From NCBI RefSeq assembly GCF_003034915.1, contig NZ_PZJX01000025.1, positions 1 to 64,000 of the forward strand: a DNA stretch of 64,000 nucleotides, in the 5' to 3' direction. The translations under genes were made by a program, and so were the position numbers. Below, one piece after another: positions 63,800-64,000 of this stretch (the first letter of the stretch is position 1; the number at the start of each line of letters is the position of its first letter). Under the pieces are notes generated by a model. The model did no database searches. It was not told where the DNA came from and saw only the letters and a program-made list of their open reading frames with translations. The stretch comes from Mesorhizobium helmanticense. Its GTDB lineage: Bacteria; Pseudomonadota; Alphaproteobacteria; Rhizobiales; Rhizobiaceae.

Positions 63800-64000
63800 A
63801 TGAGCCACGAGTCGGCGGACGGGACCGGGATGACGGACAAGAAGAACAAAAGCCCGCTCGCCGCGGCCTATGCGGCAAAGCGCCCCGAGGACGTGGCGGC
63901 CCTCTATGACAGCTGGTCCGACACTTACGACGCCGACATGTCGGCGGCCGGTTATCGCCATCCGACCATCTGCCTTGCCTTGCTGGCCCGCCATCTGCCG
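63800..64000 (+). CDS. SAM-dependent methyltransferase, N-terminal part (runs off window)
   Basis: At least 67 residues are visible. The stretch SPLAAAYAAKRPEDVAALYD then SWSDTYDADM is the N-terminal signature of class I methyltransferases of the type often found with or without TPR repeats. The SAM-binding GxGxG lies beyond the window. The start may be ATG 63800 or 63830 (in frame). Substrate unknown. Confidence 0.65.
   Translation, partial: MSHESADGTGMTDKKNKSPLAAAYAAKRPEDVAALYDSWSDTYDADMSAAGYRHPTICLALLARHLP

Noticed and set aside
1-64000. CRISPR array or prophage
   Set aside because: No regularly spaced direct repeats and no phage structural, integrase or lysis genes were seen anywhere in the window.

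Overview
The window is GC-rich alphaproteobacterial chromosome. Gene content and order point to the Rhizobiales, most likely Mesorhizobium or a near relative: hrpB next to an ActS/ActR (RegB/RegA) redox pair, a MaeB malic enzyme with a phosphotransacetylase tail, GlnD beside MurJ, MmcB, several DMT permeases, and rhizobial-type intergenic palindromes. This placement is inferred from translated sequence only; no database search was possible.

Layout. 1-4.4 kb: a sugar/polyol ABC importer operon on the minus strand (binding protein, two permeases, a small membrane protein, a truncated ATPase), preceded by a perfect dyad operator. 4.6-10.5 kb: a decayed LmbE-type deacetylase, a DMT permease, the HrpB helicase and ActS/ActR. 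10.8-12.7 kb: NhaA antiporter and MmcB nuclease, separated by long palindromes. 12.77-16.04 kb: an intact IS1595-family element with 23-bp inverted ends and an 8-bp target duplication. It carries five overlapping non-transposition genes, including a PIN-domain nuclease, and has landed between mmcB and its probable promoter. 16.1-20.8 kb: a small conserved gene, tRNA-Cys, OsmC, a CueR-like regulator, an L,D-transpeptidase lipoprotein, an Nfu protein, a Usp protein and TrpS. 21-26.6 kb: a VapB-like remnant, MurJ, GlnD and a family-25 glycosyltransferase. 26.7-29.7 kb: a copper resistance unit (CueR-type promoter, double-YHS CopA ATPase, DUF305 periplasmic protein). 29.8-39.1 kb: aldo/keto reductase, metallo-hydrolase, a TetR/DUF1348 pair with a dyad, MutS, a glycosyltransferase and MaeB. 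39.2-41.0 kb: an AT-rich, isolated OLD-family ATPase/TOPRIM gene that looks acquired. 41.3-64 kb: core metabolism and transport, including adenosine kinase, a hydroxyproline dehydratase-type enzyme, dUTPase, Lrp regulator, amidase, FAD oxidoreductase, RF3, IlvD, an MsbA-like exporter, cytosine deaminase, a lipoprotein, an aminoglycoside/choline kinase-like protein and the start of a methyltransferase.

How parts work together. ActS senses redox state and phosphorylates ActR. The CueR-like regulator at 17.1-17.5 kb could act in trans on the copA promoter at 26.74 kb. The ABC operon is probably opened by loss of a repressor from the 4469-4506 dyad. The strongest candidate for an undescribed system is the five-gene cargo of the IS1595-family transposon: every gene overlaps the next, one product has an intact PIN active site, and one is a small membrane protein.
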